Shown: one piece after another, positions 4,790-6,304 of the stretch | How the letters are laid out: the number at the start of each line of letters is the position of its first letter | How positions within the stretch are numbered: position 1 is the first letter of the stretch | Assembly: GCA_947624755.1 (NCBI GenBank) | Contig: CANQLQ010000120.1 | Location: 1-6,304, forward strand | DNA: 6,304 nt | Direction: 5' to 3' | From: an uncultured Clostridia bacterium | GTDB taxonomy: Bacteria; Bacillota; Clostridia; Oscillospirales; Acutalibacteraceae | Made by a program: the position numbers and the translations under genes | The notes under the pieces: generated by a model | What the model was told of the DNA's origin: nothing | What the model saw: the letters and a program-made list of their open reading frames with translations, nothing else | Databases searched by the model: none

Positions 4790-5401
4790 TTATTGCAGCG
4801 GTACGGTTTCGGTTCTTATGCTTGTGTTGTTCGCAAAGTCGTTTTTGTTTTCCGGCTTTTTGGTTGTTTCTGTTTCGTTTATCCATTTGTTTTTGATAAT
4901 CAATTCGCAGCACAGGTCATTTGACAATAAGGCAAAATTAAAGTTTTCGTTTTGGTATGTTTTTTCAAAGTTTTTCTTTTCAAAATTATTCATTATATCA
5001 AGATTTTTAATTATTTTATCGCCTTCCTCTTTGCTAAGGTAGGTATAAGCTAAAATCGTGCCGGAACAAACGTCTTGAAATGATTTTTTAATTTTTTCAA
5101 AGCTTTTAATTTTCTTGCCCTTTTCATCATATTTAGAAGCCGTTACCCGACATTCTTTGATTTTTAAATCGCTTTCACAAAGAAGCTTGAGAAGAACCGT
5201 GTTTTCGTCACAGTTTATGTATGTCAAATAAACCGTCTCTTTGCTTTCGTCATCATATTTTATAAAATCGGTCAAAGCAAGCGGTCTTAAAACCGAAAAG
5301 TTTTCGACAAAAGTTGCAAGATTCAAAAATTCACTGTGTGAACAGGAACTTAAAAAAACAAAAACTAATAAAAGCGATAGTATTAAACACGATTTTTTCA
5401 A
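4790..5401 (-). CDS. Lipoprotein of unknown function with six cysteines in the mature part
   Basis: From TTG 5401 this is a 203-residue protein. GGGGGAGG (complement of 5410-5417) lies exactly 8 bases upstream, so I prefer this start to the in-frame ATG at 5419 or TTG at 5425, which contain or precede that site. The N-terminus is a lipoprotein signal: KKS, hydrophobic CLILSLLLVFVF, then lipobox LSSC with the lipid-modified Cys at 20. The mature domain is predicted to be anchored outside the membrane. It mixes beta-like stretches (ETVYLTYINC, NTVLLKLLC) with lysine/glutamate-rich helical parts and ends in a polar tail (about 175-203). Cysteines at 64, 75, 84, 112, 164 and 165 could form disulfides. 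I recognise no family. It is divergent from deoD, with no functional link evident. Confidence 0.75.
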   Translation of the reverse strand: MKKSCLILSLLLVFVFLSSCSHSEFLNLATFVENFSVLRPLALTDFIKYDDESKETVYLTYINCDENTVLLKLLCESDLKIKECRVTASKYDEKGKKIKSFEKIKKSFQDVCSGTILAYTYLSKEEGDKIIKNLDIMNNFEKKNFEKTYQNENFNFALLSNDLCCELIIKNKWINETETTKKPENKNDFANNTSIRTETVPLQ

Positions 5402-5508
5402 AATTTTGTCCTCCCCCATGAACAAACGGTATTAAATAATATATTTTAACCCGACACAAAATATAACAGGTGAGGATTTATATATTAAGGAAGCAAGGAG
5501 ACTTTGTA
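5402..5508. promoter_or_regulatory. Divergent promoter region between the lipoprotein gene and deoD
   Basis: On the minus strand TTGTGT (complement of 5454-5459) and TTTAAT (complement of 5431-5436) are 17 bases apart, giving a modest candidate promoter for the lipoprotein gene with a very short leader. On the plus strand only poor matches were found (for example TATAAC at 5462-5467 with no good -35), so the deoD promoter is unresolved. AAGGAG (5495-5500) is the deoD ribosome binding site. Confidence 0.3.
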
Positions 5509-6231
5509 ATGAAAAATACACCGCATATTAATCTTTTAAACGATGAAGGATTCTCCAAAACCGTTCTTATGCCCGGCGACCCTTTGAGAACGAAAATGAT
5601 AGCGGAAAACTTTCTTGAAAATTTCGTTTTGATCAATGATGTCCGCGGAGCTCTCGGCTATACCGGCTTTTATAAAGGCAAAAAAATTTCTGTTATGACA
5701 AGCGGTATGGGTATACCGTCAATGTGCATTTATGCCCATGAGCTTTATTCTTTTTTTGGCGTTGAAAATATTATTCGTATCGGTTCAGCGGGGGCTCTTT
5801 CAAACGATTTAAAAATTCATGACATAGTTGCCGCTATTGCGGTCAACACCGATTCAAATATTGTTTTACAATTTTCGCCCGGCGGAACAATTGCGCCGAC
5901 TTGTAGTTATGAGCTTCTTTGCAAGGCATCCGAAAGCGCGGAAGAAATGGGCTGTAAGCTTAAAATAGGTAACTTTTTCTGTACCGATTCATTTTACTCA
6001 TCGGACGAAAACTATAACAGAAAGTGGTCGCAAGCCGGTTCAATTGCCGTTGAAATGGAATCGGCAGGACTTTATCTTACCGCTATGAAAAATCGAAAAA
6101 AGGCTCTTGCTATCTGCACTGTTTCAGATTTGCCGCTTGAGGAAAACTCAGAGGGGCTTTCTGCTTCGCAAAGGCAGGATTCATTCTCGGATATGATCAA
6201 GATTGCACTTGAAACAGCGATAAAATGCTAA
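5509..6231 (+). CDS. deoD: Purine nucleoside phosphorylase, DeoD (hexameric) type
   Basis: This 240-residue cytosolic salvage enzyme cleaves purine (deoxy)nucleosides with phosphate to give free base and (deoxy)ribose-1-phosphate. AAGGAG lies 8 bases before ATG 5509, and the protein then begins MKNTPHIN like E. coli DeoD; a GTG at 5470 in frame lacks such support. Active-site features are present: His6, PGDPLR (22-27) with phosphate-binding Arg27, Arg46 in DVRG, RIGSAG (90-95), VEMESAG (181-187, ribose/base site) and the catalytic Asp207 in TVSD, with the partner Arg222 in SQRQ. The loop after Asp207 reads LPLEENSEG instead of the E. coli HIRTHEQ and is two residues longer. The gene stands alone, without deoxyribose-operon neighbours. 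Its stop codon coincides with the start of an interspersed repeat. Confidence 0.95.
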   Translation: MKNTPHINLLNDEGFSKTVLMPGDPLRTKMIAENFLENFVLINDVRGALGYTGFYKGKKISVMTSGMGIPSMCIYAHELYSFFGVENIIRIGSAGALSNDLKIHDIVAAIAVNTDSNIVLQFSPGGTIAPTCSYELLCKASESAEEMGCKLKIGNFFCTDSFYSSDENYNRKWSQAGSIAVEMESAGLYLTAMKNRKKALAICTVSDLPLEENSEGLSASQRQDSFSDMIKIALETAIKC

Positions 6232-6304
6232 GGAAGCACTGATTAATTCAGGGTGTCCTAATTGCACGCATGGCGTGCGGCAATTACGCGGGATAGAAAT
6301 TATA
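6229..6304 (-). repeat. Interspersed hairpin repeat, copy 5 (inverted; runs off window)
   Basis: TAAGGAAGCACTGATTAAT (6229-6247) is the border motif. It is followed by GCACGC-atg-GCGTGC (6264-6278) and AATTACGCGGGAT. Bases 6264-6304 are the reverse complement of 4661-4700 with two substitutions and one single-base indel, so this copy is inverted relative to copy 4. It may also act as the 3' end structure of deoD. Confidence 0.8.

Noticed and set aside
4818..5435. Plus-strand frames of 64-74 residues inside the lipoprotein gene
   Set aside because: They are antisense to a gene with a clear lipobox and ribosome binding site. Their hydrophobic look comes from the complement of Lys/Glu-rich codons.

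Overview
The window looks like a chromosomal stretch of a low-GC Firmicute, most likely a gut-type clostridium. This rests on strong AGGAGG-type ribosome binding sites, TTG starts placed 8 nt behind such sites, a YnzC/DUF896 gene, a clostridial-style ArsC-like gene and an orphan phage-type replisome-organizer gene. The genus cannot be fixed from the sequence. No RNA gene, CRISPR array, transposase or complete prophage is visible.

Layout. Bases 1-251 hold two copies of a 59-bp hairpin-rich repeat and no gene. Bases 252-382 form a long imperfect inverted repeat whose right arm contains the ribosome binding site of the first gene, a short replication-initiator-like winged-helix protein (383-982). 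Convergent to it is thiamine pyrophosphokinase (thiN, 997-1614, minus). A divergent spacer with back-to-back promoters separates thiN from an AGCS-family sodium:amino-acid symporter (about 1833-3530, plus), which carries an unusual insertion of roughly 75 residues. A 226-bp spacer with a nested inverted repeat and a possible terminator follows. Next come an ArsC-like thioredoxin-fold gene and a YnzC/DUF896 gene, translationally coupled by a 4-bp overlap (3757-4325). Bases 4326-4789 are a gene-free, repeat-dense region. A cysteine-containing lipoprotein of unknown function (4790-5401, minus) and DeoD-type purine nucleoside phosphorylase (5509-6231, plus) diverge from a 107-bp spacer. The window ends in another copy of the repeat, which begins on the deoD stop codon.

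How the genes work together. Apart from the arsC-like/ynzC pair, nothing looks like an operon or a dedicated pathway. These are scattered housekeeping genes (thiamine cofactor synthesis, purine salvage, amino-acid uptake) separated by a family of small structured interspersed repeats. All repeat copies lie in intergenic DNA and several lie next to gene 3' ends.

I found no convincing new defence or mobile system. The most interesting signals are the structured leader that could mask the ribosome binding site of the replisome-organizer-like gene, and the modular repeat family with its deletion, direct-repeat and inverted-repeat copies.
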